The position numbers were made by a program, and so were the translations under genes. The notes under the pieces are model-generated. The model ran no database searches. It had not been told where the DNA came from and worked only from the letters and a program-made list of their open reading frames with translations. A DNA stretch of 64,000 nucleotides, taken from contig NZ_JAUOFB010000001.1 of NCBI RefSeq assembly GCF_030542105.1, forward strand, positions 1,054,001-1,118,000. The letters run 5' to 3'. The stretch is from Hymenobacter sp. BT730 (GTDB taxonomy: Bacteria; Bacteroidota; Bacteroidia; Cytophagales; Hymenobacteraceae). This document shows positions 25,083 to 33,731 of this stretch, piece after piece. Each line of letters starts with the position of its first letter. Positions within the stretch are counted from its first letter, which is position 1.

Positions 25083-26384
25083 ATGCCGGTATCTGTCCCC
25101 CGTATGAGTTCAGTGAAAGTTTCCGGGACACTTGTACACCGCTTACAACTGCTGGCTGTATTCTGGTGTGGCTGCATAATGCTTGGGCTGTTTACCGGGA
25201 ATATTGTCCGGGTGCTTTCAAGTCTAGGTATCATTGGTCTAGTAGTAACCAGTATTACATATGCATATGTGCAGGGTGGCACATCGCGCAGTCGCTACTC
25301 CCTGGCTTATTGGAGTCTAATGGGCGTGTTTGCCATTCATGCCTTGTGGGGCGTGCAAACCCAAGAAGGAAACTGGGGCGAATTCACGAGGGGCATTTTA
25401 TTACAGTCCCCCTTCTTATTACTGCCCTTAGCATTCTGGCTGCTAGGGGGATTGCCCAGTCGATACTTGAGAAGCTTATATCTGGTCTTTATCGGGCTAG
25501 TTACACTTTCAGCGCTTGGCAGTACTGTTTACTATCTTCTGCATAGTACCGAGATACACAATCTGTATTTGCAGTCGCAGATAATGCCTACGGTGCCAGA
25601 TCATATCCGTTTTAGCTTAATGGTGACTTACGCCATTGCTATAGGAAGCCTATTGCTCTGGAAAAAAGCAATAGAAGTTAAATGGCGAAACTGGCTACTG
25701 GCTGCAGTAATGTTTCTGATCTTATACCAACATATGTTAGCCGTACGCAGTGGCCTACTTACTCTGTATGTACTGGCTGGCGTATCAGTAGTAGCACTAG
25801 TAATTTGGAAAAAGAAGTATAAGCAAGCTGTGCTTGTGCTATGCATGATGTTTGTGCTACCACTATTTAGCTATCTGGCACTGCCAACATTTCATAACAA
25901 GTTTCTGAATACGCAGGAGGACGTAGGTAGAGTAGAGCAAAGTGGCTCAGCTAACAATTACTCCTTGGTAGGGAGAGTCTATTCTTACAGAGTAGCGGTA
26001 CAAATTATGGCAGACCACCCGTGGGTAGGAGTGGGGCGCGCCAATATGGAGGAAGCTATAGCGAAGAAATATCAAGAGAGCTTCCCGCAGATTAATTCCC
26101 GAGCTTATATACTCCCCCACAATCAATTCCTGTTTAACCTAGTGGCTTTTGGGAGAATTGGCATTCTGCTATTCACGGTGTTTTTCTATTTTCCTGGCAT
26201 ACGGGTATGGCCCCGGCAGGCCCCATTGCTGCTGGCTCACTATATCATTGTGACGTTATCATTCTTAGTGGAATACCCTCTGGAACTGCAGGTAGGGCTT
26301 AATTTCACTTTACTATTCCTTTTACTTGCGCTAAATGGTCAGGAAAAAGTCACTGAGTCTGATACAGCCTGGCGGCCAGTGTAA
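25083..26384 (+). CDS. O-antigen ligase/polymerase-like membrane protein
   Basis: This 433-residue polytopic membrane protein has about ten hydrophobic segments and a large loop between residues about 275 and 350. The loop holds GRVYSYRVAVQIMADHPWVGVG and PHNQFLFNLVAFGRIG, the hallmark of the Wzy_C/WaaL family; an upstream AVRSGLL supplies the conserved Arg. Such proteins join O-antigen or other glycans at the periplasmic face. Visibly more AT-rich third positions than in the ribosomal genes suggest a different history. It sits alone between rpsJ and rplC with its own terminator upstream and a fresh promoter downstream. Alternative start: ATG 25104. Confidence 0.8.
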   Translation: MPVSVPRMSSVKVSGTLVHRLQLLAVFWCGCIMLGLFTGNIVRVLSSLGIIGLVVTSITYAYVQGGTSRSRYSLAYWSLMGVFAIHALWGVQTQEGNWGEFTRGILLQSPFLLLPLAFWLLGGLPSRYLRSLYLVFIGLVTLSALGSTVYYLLHSTEIHNLYLQSQIMPTVPDHIRFSLMVTYAIAIGSLLLWKKAIEVKWRNWLLAAVMFLILYQHMLAVRSGLLTLYVLAGVSVVALVIWKKKYKQAVLVLCMMFVLPLFSYLALPTFHNKFLNTQEDVGRVEQSGSANNYSLVGRVYSYRVAVQIMADHPWVGVGRANMEEAIAKKYQESFPQINSRAYILPHNQFLFNLVAFGRIGILLFTVFFYFPGIRVWPRQAPLLLAHYIIVTLSFLVEYPLELQVGLNFTLLFLLLALNGQEKVTESDTAWRPV

Positions 26385-26482
26385 ACCCCTTTAACAAGTA
26401 CATCAGCTCAACATAGAAGCAATAGGTAGAAAGCCATTATAACTGAGCCAAAAAAGACTGAGTTGAGTAGCTAACTAGGTGG

Positions 26483-26501
26483 TTCTGAAAATATTTCAGA
26501 A
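26483..26501. other. Short palindrome upstream of the rplC promoter
   Basis: TTCTGAAA (26483-26490), loop ATA, TTTCAGAA (26494-26501) lies 4 bases upstream of the -33 element. It could be an operator or a weak terminator of the ligase gene. Confidence 0.35.
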
Positions 26502-26505
26502 TGGG

Positions 26506-26538
26506 GTTGGATTATGACGTAACAATTCCCTAGCTTTG
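26506..26538 (+). promoter_or_regulatory. Promoter of the S10 (rplC) operon
   Basis: GTTG (26506-26509), 21 bases, TAGCTTTG (26531-26538), giving a leader of about 60 bases before rplC. Confidence 0.7.
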
Positions 26539-26601
26539 CACTCCCTTTCCGAAAACGCCGCTCGGGTGTTTTCGCTGTGTCTTTTTATAAACCCCAATAG
26601 A

Positions 26602-27222
26602 ATGCCTGGCATCATCGGTAAAAAAATCGGTATGACAAGCCTCTTCACTCCGGACGGGAAGAACATTCCCTGCACGCTCATTGAAGCGGGTCCGTGCGTA
26701 GTGACGCAGGTTAAGACAATCGAGAAGGACGGCTACACAGCCGTTCAGGTAGGTTATGGCGAGAAAAAAGCCAAAAACACTACCAAGGCTCTGGCTGGCC
26801 ACTTCGCCAAAGCCGGTACCACCCCCAAGAAAAAGCTGGTTGAGTTCCGCCTTGCTGCGGAGTCTACCTACACCGCTGGCGCTACCATCGACGCTACCCT
26901 CTTCGAGGAAGGCGAGTTTGTAGACGTAGTGGGCACCTCAAAAGGTAAAGGTTTCCAGGGTGTAGTAAAGCGCTACAACTTTGCTGGTGTGGGTGGTCAA
27001 ACTCACGGTCAGCATAACCGTCTGCGTCACCCAGGTTCTATCGGTGCTTGCTCCTGGCCTTCCCGCGTATTCAAAGGAATGCGCATGGCTGGCCGTATGG
27101 GCGGTGACCGTGTGAAAGTGCAAAACCTGAAGGTAATGCGCGTGGTAGCCGACAAGAACCTAATCGTAGTAAGCGGTTCGATTCCCGGTGCCAAGAACTC
27201 TTACGTGGTCCTGGAAAAATAA
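26602..27222 (+). CDS. rplC: 50S ribosomal protein L3
   Basis: This 206-residue protein starts at ATG 26602 ([15 protein letters not shown]); the longer frame from 26536 overlaps the promoter. Signature region [41 protein letters not shown] is present (long motif, about residues 124-164). L3 reaches toward the peptidyl transferase centre. It is first in the S10-type cluster here because rpsJ is detached. Confidence 0.97.
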   Translation: MPGIIGKKIGMTSLFTPDGKNIPCTLIEAGPCVVTQVKTIEKDGYTAVQVGYGEKKAKNTTKALAGHFAKAGTTPKKKLVEFRLAAESTYTAGATIDATLFEEGEFVDVVGTSKGKGFQGVVKRYNFAGVGGQTHGQHNRLRHPGSIGACSWPSRVFKGMRMAGRMGGDRVKVQNLKVMRVVADKNLIVVSGSIPGAKNSYVVLEK

Positions 27223-27228
27223 CGCGAG

Positions 27229-27867
27229 ATGGAACTGTCAGTATATAACATCAAAGGCGAAGACACTGGCCGCAAGGTTACCCTGTCCGACGCCATCTTC
27301 GGCCTCGAGCCGAATGAGCACGTGATGTATCTCGACGTGAAGCAGTACTTGGCTAACCAACGCCAGGGCACGCACAAGTCGAAGCAGCGCAACGAGGTGC
27401 AAGGCACCACGAAGAAGCTCAAGAAACAAAAAGGTACGGGCGGTGCCCGCGCCGGCAGCATGAAGTCGCCGGTATTCATCGGTGGTGGTCGTGTATTCGG
27501 TCCTGAGCCGCGTGACTACGGCTTCAAGCTGAACAAAAAGACCAAGCGTCTTGCCCGTCTGTCGGCTCTCTCGAGCCTGGCCAAAGATGGTAAAGTAGCG
27601 CTGGTAGAGAACATCGTACTTGATGCTCCCAAAACCAAAGACTTCCTGAACATCCTGAACGGTCTGAAGCTGAACAACGGCAAAAAGACCCTGCTGGTAA
27701 CCGGTGAAGTAGATAAGAACGTGGTGCTGTCGGCTCGCAACATTCAGAAAGTGACCGTAGCAACGCCCGTAGCGCTGAACACGCACGACCTGCTGAACAC
27801 TGACACGCTGCTGCTGTCGGAGGCCGGCCTGAAGTCGCTGGAACAACTCTATACCTCCGCAGAATAA
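27229..27867 (+). CDS. rplD: 50S ribosomal protein L4
   Basis: This 212-residue protein carries the extended-loop sequence (KKLKKQKGTGGARAGSMKSP, about residues 65-84) that lines the peptide exit tunnel, and the globular VFGPEPRDYGFKLNKK. It follows rplC by 6 bases, and its TAA overlaps the rplW ATG by one base (TAATG), suggesting coupling. Confidence 0.97.
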   Translation: MELSVYNIKGEDTGRKVTLSDAIFGLEPNEHVMYLDVKQYLANQRQGTHKSKQRNEVQGTTKKLKKQKGTGGARAGSMKSPVFIGGGRVFGPEPRDYGFKLNKKTKRLARLSALSSLAKDGKVALVENIVLDAPKTKDFLNILNGLKLNNGKKTLLVTGEVDKNVVLSARNIQKVTVATPVALNTHDLLNTDTLLLSEAGLKSLEQLYTSAE

Positions 27868-28154
27868 TGAGCACACTGAAAAAACCCATCGTGACCGAGA
27901 AGGCCACGGGCCTGAACGAAAAAGGTCAGTACGTTTTCGAAGTAGAGCGCACTGCCAACAAGGTTCAGATCAAAAAGGAGATTGAGCAAATCTACGGCGT
28001 AACGGTAACAGGCATCAGCACGATCCGCACCAACGGCAAGCTCAAGTCCAAGTCCACGAAGACGGGTCAGGTAACTGGTCGTCGTCCCCACGGCAAGAAG
28101 GCCGTAGTAACCGTGAAAGAAGGCGACGTTATCGACTTCTACAACGGCATCTAA
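27867..28154 (+). CDS. rplW: 50S ribosomal protein L23
   Basis: This 95-residue protein has KPIVTEKATGLNEKGQYVFEV and the C-terminal KAVVTVKEGDVIDFYNGI. It sits at the tunnel exit and docks trigger factor and SRP. It overlaps rplD by one base and lies 40 bases before rplB. Confidence 0.96.
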   Translation: MSTLKKPIVTEKATGLNEKGQYVFEVERTANKVQIKKEIEQIYGVTVTGISTIRTNGKLKSKSTKTGQVTGRRPHGKKAVVTVKEGDVIDFYNGI

Positions 28155-28194
28155 GCCCAGCTTTTCCGCAAAGAGCATTTTCTAAGCTAGAGTA

Positions 28195-29022
28195 ATGGCA
28201 CTCAAAAAACTAAGACCAACATCACCGGGTCAGCGCTTCCGCATCGCCCCGGCCTTCGACGAGGTAACCACGTCGACGCCGGAGAAGTCGCTGTTGGCAC
28301 CCCTGAAAAAATCCGGTGGCCGCAATGGAGCGGGTAAAATGACGAACCGCTATATCGGCGGTGGTCACAAACAGAAGTATCGTGTAATCGACTTCAAGCG
28401 TGATAAAGCTGGTGTTCCAGCCACGGTGAAGACGATTGAGTACGATCCTAACCGCACGGCGCGTATTGCCTTGCTCAACTACGCCGACGGCGAAAAGCGC
28501 TATATCATTGCGCCAGCTGGTCTGCAGGTTGATGCGGTGGTAGTTTCCGGCACCGGCGTAGCGCCAGAGGTAGGCAATGCACTTCCCCTACGCGAAATTC
28601 CACTGGGTACCATTGTACACAACATCGAGCTGATGCCCGGTAGTGGTGCTGCCATGGCTCGCTCGGCTGGAACCTACGCTCAGCTGGTAGCCCGCGAAGA
28701 CAAGTATGCCACGCTGAAATTGCCTTCCGGCGAGATGCGCATGGTACTGGTAACCTGCATGGCTACCGTTGGTACCGTTTCGAATGGTGACCACATGAAC
28801 GTACGTCTCGGCAAAGCCGGTCGTAACCGTTGGTTGGGTCGTCGTCCGCGTGTACGTGGTGTTGCTATGAACCCCGTGGATCACCCAATGGGTGGTGGCG
28901 AAGGCAAGTCGTCGGGTGGTCACCCACGCAGCCGCAACGGCATCTTCTCTAAGGGTCAGAAGACGCGTAACAAGAACAAGTACTCTGAGCAGCTCATCGT
29001 TAACCGTAAAGGCAAGAAGTAA
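28195..29022 (+). CDS. rplB: 50S ribosomal protein L2
   Basis: This 275-residue protein has [10 protein letters not shown], the [21 protein letters not shown] stretch and the C-terminal signature [19 protein letters not shown] with the conserved His near the peptidyl transferase centre. It is essential for subunit joining. Three bases separate it from rpsS. Confidence 0.98.
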   Translation: MALKKLRPTSPGQRFRIAPAFDEVTTSTPEKSLLAPLKKSGGRNGAGKMTNRYIGGGHKQKYRVIDFKRDKAGVPATVKTIEYDPNRTARIALLNYADGEKRYIIAPAGLQVDAVVVSGTGVAPEVGNALPLREIPLGTIVHNIELMPGSGAAMARSAGTYAQLVAREDKYATLKLPSGEMRMVLVTCMATVGTVSNGDHMNVRLGKAGRNRWLGRRPRVRGVAMNPVDHPMGGGEGKSSGGHPRSRNGIFSKGQKTRNKNKYSEQLIVNRKGKK

Positions 29023-29025
29023 GCA

Positions 29026-29304
29026 ATGGCACGTTCGCTAAAAAAAGGGCCGTACATTGACTTCCGGCTCGAGAAGAAAGTTTCGGCAATGGAAGAAACC
29101 GGCAAAAAGTCGGTGGTGAAGACCTGGTCTCGCCGCTCGATGATTTCTCCGGACTTCGTTGGCCACACCTTCGCCGTTCACAACGGCAATAAGTTCATCC
29201 CGGTGTATGTAACGGAAAACATGGTAGGTCACAAACTCGGTGAGTTTGCCCCAACCCGTAACTTCCGTGGTCATATCGCCAAGAAAGATAAAGGCAAGCG
29301 CTAA
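29026..29304 (+). CDS. rpsS: 30S ribosomal protein S19
   Basis: This 92-residue protein has [40 protein letters not shown] and [17 protein letters not shown], all S19 landmarks. It is in the 30S head and contacts S13. One base separates its stop from rplV. Confidence 0.98.
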   Translation: MARSLKKGPYIDFRLEKKVSAMEETGKKSVVKTWSRRSMISPDFVGHTFAVHNGNKFIPVYVTENMVGHKLGEFAPTRNFRGHIAKKDKGKR

Positions 29305-29305
29305 G

Positions 29306-29791
29306 ATGGAAGCTACTGCTAAACTCCGTAACGTGCCTACCTCGCCTCGCAAGATGCGTATGGTAGCCAACCTGGTCCGCGGTCAGAAAGTGACGCGCGC
29401 CCTGGGCTTGCTGAAGTTCGAGGCTAACTCGGGTGCTGAAAGAATCGAGAAACTGCTCCTGTCGGCTCTGGCCAACTGGCAACAGAAGAACGAGGATGAG
29501 CGCATCGAGGACGCTAACCTCTACATCAAGGAAATCTTCGTGGATGAAGGTCGCCAGCTGAAGCGTCTGCGCCCCGCCCCTCAGGGTCGTGGTCACCGCA
29601 TCCGCAAGCGCAGCAACCACGTGACGCTAATCATTGACACGAAAGTAGAACCACTGGGTAGCAAAGCTGCTGCTGAGAAGGCTGCTGAGAAAAAGCCTGC
29701 CACTGCTACCGCAACGGAAGGCAAATCCAAGACTACGCGTCGTAGTTCCTCGAAAAAAACCACTGAAACCAAGGCAGAAGCCACCGCATAA
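29306..29791 (+). CDS. rplV: 50S ribosomal protein L22 with C-terminal tail
   Basis: This 161-residue protein starts at ATG 29306 ([18 protein letters not shown]). The family core ends near residue 112 with [17 protein letters not shown]. Usual L22 is about 110-135 residues, so the last roughly 49 are an extra Lys/Ala/Thr-rich, probably disordered tail. It includes [10 protein letters not shown] at 142-151, closely like a motif in the tail of L17 in this window. L22 lines the peptide exit tunnel. Confidence 0.96.
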   Translation: MEATAKLRNVPTSPRKMRMVANLVRGQKVTRALGLLKFEANSGAERIEKLLLSALANWQQKNEDERIEDANLYIKEIFVDEGRQLKRLRPAPQGRGHRIRKRSNHVTLIIDTKVEPLGSKAAAEKAAEKKPATATATEGKSKTTRRSSSKKTTETKAEATA

Positions 29792-29796
29792 GCACT

Positions 29797-30669
29797 ATGG
29801 GACAGAAAGTAAATCCGGTTGGCTTCCGTTTGGGTGTCATTAAAGGGTGGGACTCGAACTGGTACGGCGGTAAGGACTTTGCCGACAAGCTGGTTGAGGA
29901 CGAAAAAATCCGCAAATACATCATGGCTCGTATCCCGAAAGGTGGCATTAGCCGCATCGTGATTGAGCGTACTCTGAAGCGTGTTACCATCACCATCAAC
30001 ACGGCTCGTCCGGGTGTGGTAATTGGTAAAGGCGGAGCAGAGGTTGATAAGATCAAGGACGAACTGAAGCAGATTACCGGCAAAGACGTTCAGATCAACA
30101 TCTTCGAAATTAAGCGTCCGGAACTTGACGCCAAGCTGGTAGGTGAGAGCATTGCTCAGCAGCTGCAGGCTCGTATCTCGTTCCGTCGTGCCATGAAGAT
30201 GTCTATCCAGGCAGCTATGCGCGTTGGTGCTGAAGGCATCAAGATTCAGTGCGGTGGCCGTTTGGGTGGTGCTGAAATTGCCCGCTCCGAGCAATACAAA
30301 GAAGGACGTACTCCACTGCACACCTTGCGTGCTGATATCGACTATGCACTGTCTGAAGCTCAGACGGTATATGGTAAAATCGGCATCAAAGTGTGGATCA
30401 TGCGTGGTGAAGTGTTCGGCAAGCCCGACCTCTCGCCAAACCAGCAGCCTACCAGCCCAGCTGGTGGCGACGGTCGTAACGACCGTGGCCCACGTGGTGA
30501 GCGTGGTGACCGTGGTGGTGACCGTGGCCCGCGTCGCGACCGTAATGACCGTGGCGGTGACAACCGTGGTGGTCAGGGCGGTGGTGGACAGCGCCGTGGC
30601 GGTCCAGGTGCCGGTGGTCCTGGTGGCCAAGGCGGCCAGAACCGTGGTGGTGGCGCTCCGCGTCGCTAG
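29797..30669 (+). CDS. rpsC: 30S ribosomal protein S3 with RGG-rich C-terminal tail
   Basis: This 290-residue protein starts [20 protein letters not shown]. The KH domain ([20 protein letters not shown], about residues 69-88) and the C-terminal core ([20 protein letters not shown]) are normal. From about residue 213 comes a tail of Arg, Gly, Asp and Asn with repeated DRG/RGG units to the end, about 75 residues beyond the fold. S3 lines the mRNA entry channel and takes part in mRNA unwinding, so an RGG tail there may bind RNA. Five bases after rplV. Confidence 0.96.
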   Translation: MGQKVNPVGFRLGVIKGWDSNWYGGKDFADKLVEDEKIRKYIMARIPKGGISRIVIERTLKRVTITINTARPGVVIGKGGAEVDKIKDELKQITGKDVQINIFEIKRPELDAKLVGESIAQQLQARISFRRAMKMSIQAAMRVGAEGIKIQCGGRLGGAEIARSEQYKEGRTPLHTLRADIDYALSEAQTVYGKIGIKVWIMRGEVFGKPDLSPNQQPTSPAGGDGRNDRGPRGERGDRGGDRGPRRDRNDRGGDNRGGQGGGGQRRGGPGAGGPGGQGGQNRGGGAPRR

Positions 30670-30708
30670 TCCTTTTCCCTTCTTTCGAATTTCAATTCAA
30701 GATAAATC

Positions 30709-31134
30709 ATGTTACAGCCGAAAAGGACCAAGTATCGCAAGATGCAAAAGGGTCGCGTGCATGGCCTAGCCTACCGCGGCAGCTCCATAGACTTCGGTTC
30801 CTTCGCTATTAAATCCCTGGAACAGGCATGGATTACGGCTCGCCAGATTGAGGCTGCCCGTATCGCCATGACTCGTGCCATGAAACGCGAAGGTCAAGTG
30901 TGGATCCGCATTTTCCCAGACAAGCCAATTACCAAGAAGCCCGCTGAGGTGCGTATGGGTAAAGGCAAAGGCTCGCCCGAGTATTGGGTAGCCGTAGTAA
31001 AGCCTGGCACCATTATGTTCGAGTCGGATGGTGTTTCGCTGGAAGTAGCGCAGGAGTCACTGCGTCTCGCCGCGCAAAAGCTGCCGGTTAAGACTCAATT
31101 TGTTGTTCGTCGCGACTACGAAGAAAGCAACTAA
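30709..31134 (+). CDS. rplP: 50S ribosomal protein L16
   Basis: This 141-residue protein has [44 protein letters not shown] and [19 protein letters not shown]16 helps place tRNA in the A site. It lies 39 bases after rpsC; its stop is one base from the rpmC start. Confidence 0.98.
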   Translation: MLQPKRTKYRKMQKGRVHGLAYRGSSIDFGSFAIKSLEQAWITARQIEAARIAMTRAMKREGQVWIRIFPDKPITKKPAEVRMGKGKGSPEYWVAVVKPGTIMFESDGVSLEVAQESLRLAAQKLPVKTQFVVRRDYEESN

Positions 31135-31135
31135 G

Positions 31136-31348
31136 ATGAAGAACGCCGATATCCGCGCCCTTTCACTGGAAGACCTGAAAGCGCAAATCAAGACCGAACA
31201 AACCAATGGCCAGACGCTGCGCTTTGCGCACGCTATTTCGCCCCTGGAAAATCCGGTTCGCCTGAAGCATAGCCGCAAGAATGTAGCCCGTCTGCAAACC
31301 GAGCTCAACCGTCGCGAGAACGAGCAGGCAACCCAAACTGCTAAATAA
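31136..31348 (+). CDS. rpmC: 50S ribosomal protein L29
   Basis: This 70-residue helical-hairpin protein starts at ATG 31136 ([18 protein letters not shown]) and has the typical [20 protein letters not shown]. It is part of the ring at the tunnel exit. Length is normal; the 12 codons upstream in frame overlap rplP. Confidence 0.94.
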   Translation: MKNADIRALSLEDLKAQIKTEQTNGQTLRFAHAISPLENPVRLKHSRKNVARLQTELNRRENEQATQTAK

Positions 31349-31350
31349 CG

Positions 31351-31644
31351 ATGGCAAGCAACGAAGCACAACAGGCAACAACCGGCGCACCCGAGCGCAA
31401 CCTGCGCAAAGAAATCATCGGGCGCGTTTCCTCCTCCAAGATGGATAAGTCCATCACGGTAGTTGTGGAAAGCAAAATGAAACACCCCATCTACGGCAAG
31501 TTCGTTACCAAGTCGACCAAATTCATGGCCCACGACGAGAACAACGAATGCGGCGAAGGCGATACGGTTCGCATTATGTCGACCCGTCCGTTGAGCAAGA
31601 GCAAGCGGTGGAGACTGGTAGAAATTCTAGAGCGCGCTAAGTAA
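31351..31644 (+). CDS. rpsQ: 30S ribosomal protein S17
   Basis: This 97-residue OB-fold protein has [41 protein letters not shown] and the C-terminal [16 protein letters not shown]. It is a primary 16S-binding protein. About 12 extra Ala/Gln/Thr-rich residues precede the core. Two bases after rpmC, one before rplN. Confidence 0.97.
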   Translation: MASNEAQQATTGAPERNLRKEIIGRVSSSKMDKSITVVVESKMKHPIYGKFVTKSTKFMAHDENNECGEGDTVRIMSTRPLSKSKRWRLVEILERAK

Positions 31645-31645
31645 G

Positions 31646-32014
31646 ATGATCCAGCAAGAATCCCGTCTGACCGTCGCTGATAACAGCGGCGCCAAAGAAG
31701 TGCTCTGCATCCGTGTCCTCGGTGGCACGGGTAAGAAGTACGCTAGCGTAGGCGACAAGATAGTAGTAGCCATTAAATCGGCTATACCATCCGGCAATGC
31801 CAAAAAAGGCACTGTCTCCAAGGCAGTAGTAGTTCGTACGAAAAAGGAAATCCGTCGTAAGGATGGTTCTTATATCCGTTTCGACGACAACGCTGCTGTT
31901 CTGCTCAACAACAACGACGAGCCCCGTGGTACTCGCATCTTCGGCCCAGTAGCCCGCGAACTGCGTGAAAAGCAGTTCATGAAGATCGTTTCGCTGGCTC
32001 CTGAAGTTCTCTAA
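31646..32014 (+). CDS. rplN: 50S ribosomal protein L14
   Basis: The 122-residue protein is full length: [39 protein letters not shown] and [29 protein letters not shown]. It lies at the subunit interface. Spacing to its neighbours is one and three bases. Confidence 0.98.
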   Translation: MIQQESRLTVADNSGAKEVLCIRVLGGTGKKYASVGDKIVVAIKSAIPSGNAKKGTVSKAVVVRTKKEIRRKDGSYIRFDDNAAVLLNNNDEPRGTRIFGPVARELREKQFMKIVSLAPEVL

Positions 32015-32017
32015 GCA

Positions 32018-32281
32018 ATGGCAACGAAAACGAAAGCAGCACCCGCGAAACTGCACGTGAAAACCGGTGACACCGTACAGGTGATTGCCGGCGACGAGAA
32101 AGGCAAAACCGGCGTTATCAAGTCGGTAAACCGCTCGACGCAGCGCGTTATCGTGGAAGGCCTGAACCTGGTTACTAAGCACAACAAACCCAGTGCGAAG
32201 AACCCCCAGGGCGGCATCACCAAGATCGAAGCTGGCATTCACGTGAGCAACGTGAAAGCAATTGACTCGAAAAACGCCTAA
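32018..32281 (+). CDS. rplX: 50S ribosomal protein L24 (short)
   Basis: This 87-residue protein has the KOW domain (HVKTGDTVQVIAGDEKGKTG, about residues 13-32) and NLVTKHNKPSAKNPQGGI, ending just after the IHVSNVKAID strand. Typical L24 continues for another 15-25 residues (often PxxGxxTRVGxK), which are absent. The stop is clean and rplE follows 15 bases later, so it looks like a natural short form. L24 starts 50S assembly. Confidence 0.93.
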   Translation: MATKTKAAPAKLHVKTGDTVQVIAGDEKGKTGVIKSVNRSTQRVIVEGLNLVTKHNKPSAKNPQGGITKIEAGIHVSNVKAIDSKNA

Positions 32282-32296
32282 TCCGGTACGACGACA

Positions 32297-32857
32297 ATGG
32301 CTCGACTCAAAGAAATATACCTCAAAGAAGTAGTGCCTGCGCTCCAAGAACAATTCCAGTTCAAGAGCATCATGCAGGTACCACGCATCACCAAAATCTG
32401 CATCAACCGCGGCATTGGCGCGGCAGTAGCCGATAAGAAACTGGTGGATAATGGCGTGGATGAGCTGACGACCATTGCTGGTCAGAAAGCTGTTCCTACC
32501 ATTGCTAAGCGTTCGGTGTCGAACTTCAAACTCCGTGAAGGCATGCCAATCGGCGCCCGTGTTACCCTACGTGGCGAGCAGATGTATGAGTTCATGGACC
32601 GTCTGCTCACGGTGGCCCTGCCCCGCGTGCGTGACTTCAAAGGCATCAACGATAAAGGCTTCGATGGCCGCGGTAACTATACCCTGGGCATCAAAGAGCA
32701 AATCATCTTCCCAGAAATTTCGATCGATAAGATCAAGTCGATTTCGGGTATGGATATTACCTTCGTAACGACGGCCGAAAACGATGAGCAGAGCTACGAG
32801 CTGCTGAAAGCTTTCGGAATGCCGTTCGCTAACGCCAAGAAACAAAACAATGGCTAA
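32297..32857 (+). CDS. rplE: 50S ribosomal protein L5
   Basis: This 186-residue protein has [20 protein letters not shown], the signature region [20 protein letters not shown] and [16 protein letters not shown] with [20 protein letters not shown]. It binds 5S rRNA in the central protuberance. Its last codons overlap rpsN by 8 bases. Confidence 0.98.
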   Translation: MARLKEIYLKEVVPALQEQFQFKSIMQVPRITKICINRGIGAAVADKKLVDNGVDELTTIAGQKAVPTIAKRSVSNFKLREGMPIGARVTLRGEQMYEFMDRLLTVALPRVRDFKGINDKGFDGRGNYTLGIKEQIIFPEISIDKIKSISGMDITFVTTAENDEQSYELLKAFGMPFANAKKQNNG

Positions 32858-33119
32858 GGAATCGATGAAAGCACGGGAACGGAAGCGCATTGCTACCGTA
32901 GCCCGTTATGCCGAGAAGCGCAAGGCTCTGAAAGCCGCTGGTGACTTCGAAGGCCTGGACAAACTGCCGCGCAATGCGTCGCCTGTGCGTTTGCACAACC
33001 GTGACAAAATTGACGGTCGTCCCCGTGGTTATATGCGCAAATTTGGCATTAGCCGCGTGCGTTTCCGCGAAATGGCTTTGGCGGGTAAAATCCCCGGCGT
33101 AACGAAGTCCAGCTGGTAA
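32850..33119 (+). CDS. rpsN: 30S ribosomal protein S14 (zinc-free form)
   Basis: This 89-residue protein is the long, zinc-independent S14: [51 protein letters not shown] (about 39-76) and VTKSSW at the end, with no CxxC pairs. The start overlaps rplE. It is the last gene before a 193-base break in the spc cluster. Confidence 0.97.
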   Translation: MAKESMKARERKRIATVARYAEKRKALKAAGDFEGLDKLPRNASPVRLHNRDKIDGRPRGYMRKFGISRVRFREMALAGKIPGVTKSSW

Positions 33120-33125
33120 ATTATC

Positions 33126-33160
33126 TGAGGATGCTGTGTAGCTTCTATACAGCATCCTCA
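33126..33160 (+). terminator. Strong hairpin after rpsN
   Basis: TGAGGATGCTGTGTAG (33126-33141), a 3-base loop and CTATACAGCATCCTCA (33145-33160) form a 16-bp stem with one G-U. No T-run follows, so it may be a processing or 3'-end-protecting hairpin rather than a classical terminator. Confidence 0.65.
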
Positions 33161-33226
33161 AACTTGGCAGGTTGCCGAGAGAAACCATTGACCGAGCCCC
33201 GAAAGCCGAGTCAAGAAGTCTTAACC

Positions 33227-33265
33227 GAAAATTTCGTTGCCGCTTTCCGTGGCAACGAAATTTTC
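33227..33265. other. 15-bp perfect inverted repeat over the rpsH promoter
   Basis: GAAAATTTCGTTGCC (33227-33241), a 9-base loop and GGCAACGAAATTTTC (33251-33265) abut the -7 box. The -33-like TTTC is in the loop. It could act as a bidirectional terminator or as an operator for the promoter it covers. Confidence 0.75.
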
Positions 33266-33274
33266 ATATCTTTG
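33244..33274 (+). promoter_or_regulatory. Internal promoter upstream of rpsH
   Basis: TTTC (33244-33247), 19 bases, TATCTTTG (33267-33274): good -7, near-match -33. It gives a leader of about 35 bases for rpsH and the distal spc genes. Confidence 0.65.
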
Positions 33275-33312
33275 CGGCTCCCTAAAAAAGGGCGCTTCAT
33301 TTCGACATCCCA

Positions 33313-33711
33313 ATGAATACAGATCCAATTGCCGACTACCTGACCCGGGTTCGCAATGCCATTAAGGCAAACCACCGGGTAGTGGAGATTCCGGCCAGCA
33401 AGATCAAAAAGGAAATCACGAAGGTACTCTACCATAAGGGGTACATTCAGAGCTACCGTTTTGATGATGCAGCTGTACAAGGCACAATCAAAATTGCGCT
33501 GAAGTATAACCCCGCCACCAAGCAACCAGCTATTACCAAGCTGGAGCGGGTAAGCTCACCTGGTCTGCGTAAGTACGCTCACGTAGAAAACCTGCCGCGT
33601 GTACTCAGCGGCCTGGGTATTGCGATTCTGTCAACCTCGAAAGGTGTGATGACGGAAAAAGAGGCGAAAGCCGAGAACGTGGGCGGCGAAGTGCTGTGCT
33701 ACGTCTACTAA
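33313..33711 (+). CDS. rpsH: 30S ribosomal protein S8
   Basis: This 132-residue protein has MNTDPIADYLTRVRNAIKAN, SSPGLRKYAHVENLPRVLSGLGIAILSTSKGVMT (about 83-116) and the C-terminal GGEVLCYVY. In E. coli S8 represses the spc operon through an mRNA site; here it begins a new transcription unit after the hairpins. Confidence 0.98.
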   Translation: MNTDPIADYLTRVRNAIKANHRVVEIPASKIKKEITKVLYHKGYIQSYRFDDAAVQGTIKIALKYNPATKQPAITKLERVSSPGLRKYAHVENLPRVLSGLGIAILSTSKGVMTEKEAKAENVGGEVLCYVY

Positions 33712-33731
33712 TCTGAAAGGAAAACGAGACT

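Noticed and set aside
29593-30630. 345-codon minus-strand frame and a 181-codon plus-strand frame across rpsC
   Set aside because: Val/Thr-repeat products come from reading the RGG-coding repeats out of frame.
30460-30660. Short direct repeats in rpsC (and at 34680-34750) as a CRISPR-like array
   Set aside because: They are in-frame codons for RGG units with no spacers of constant length.
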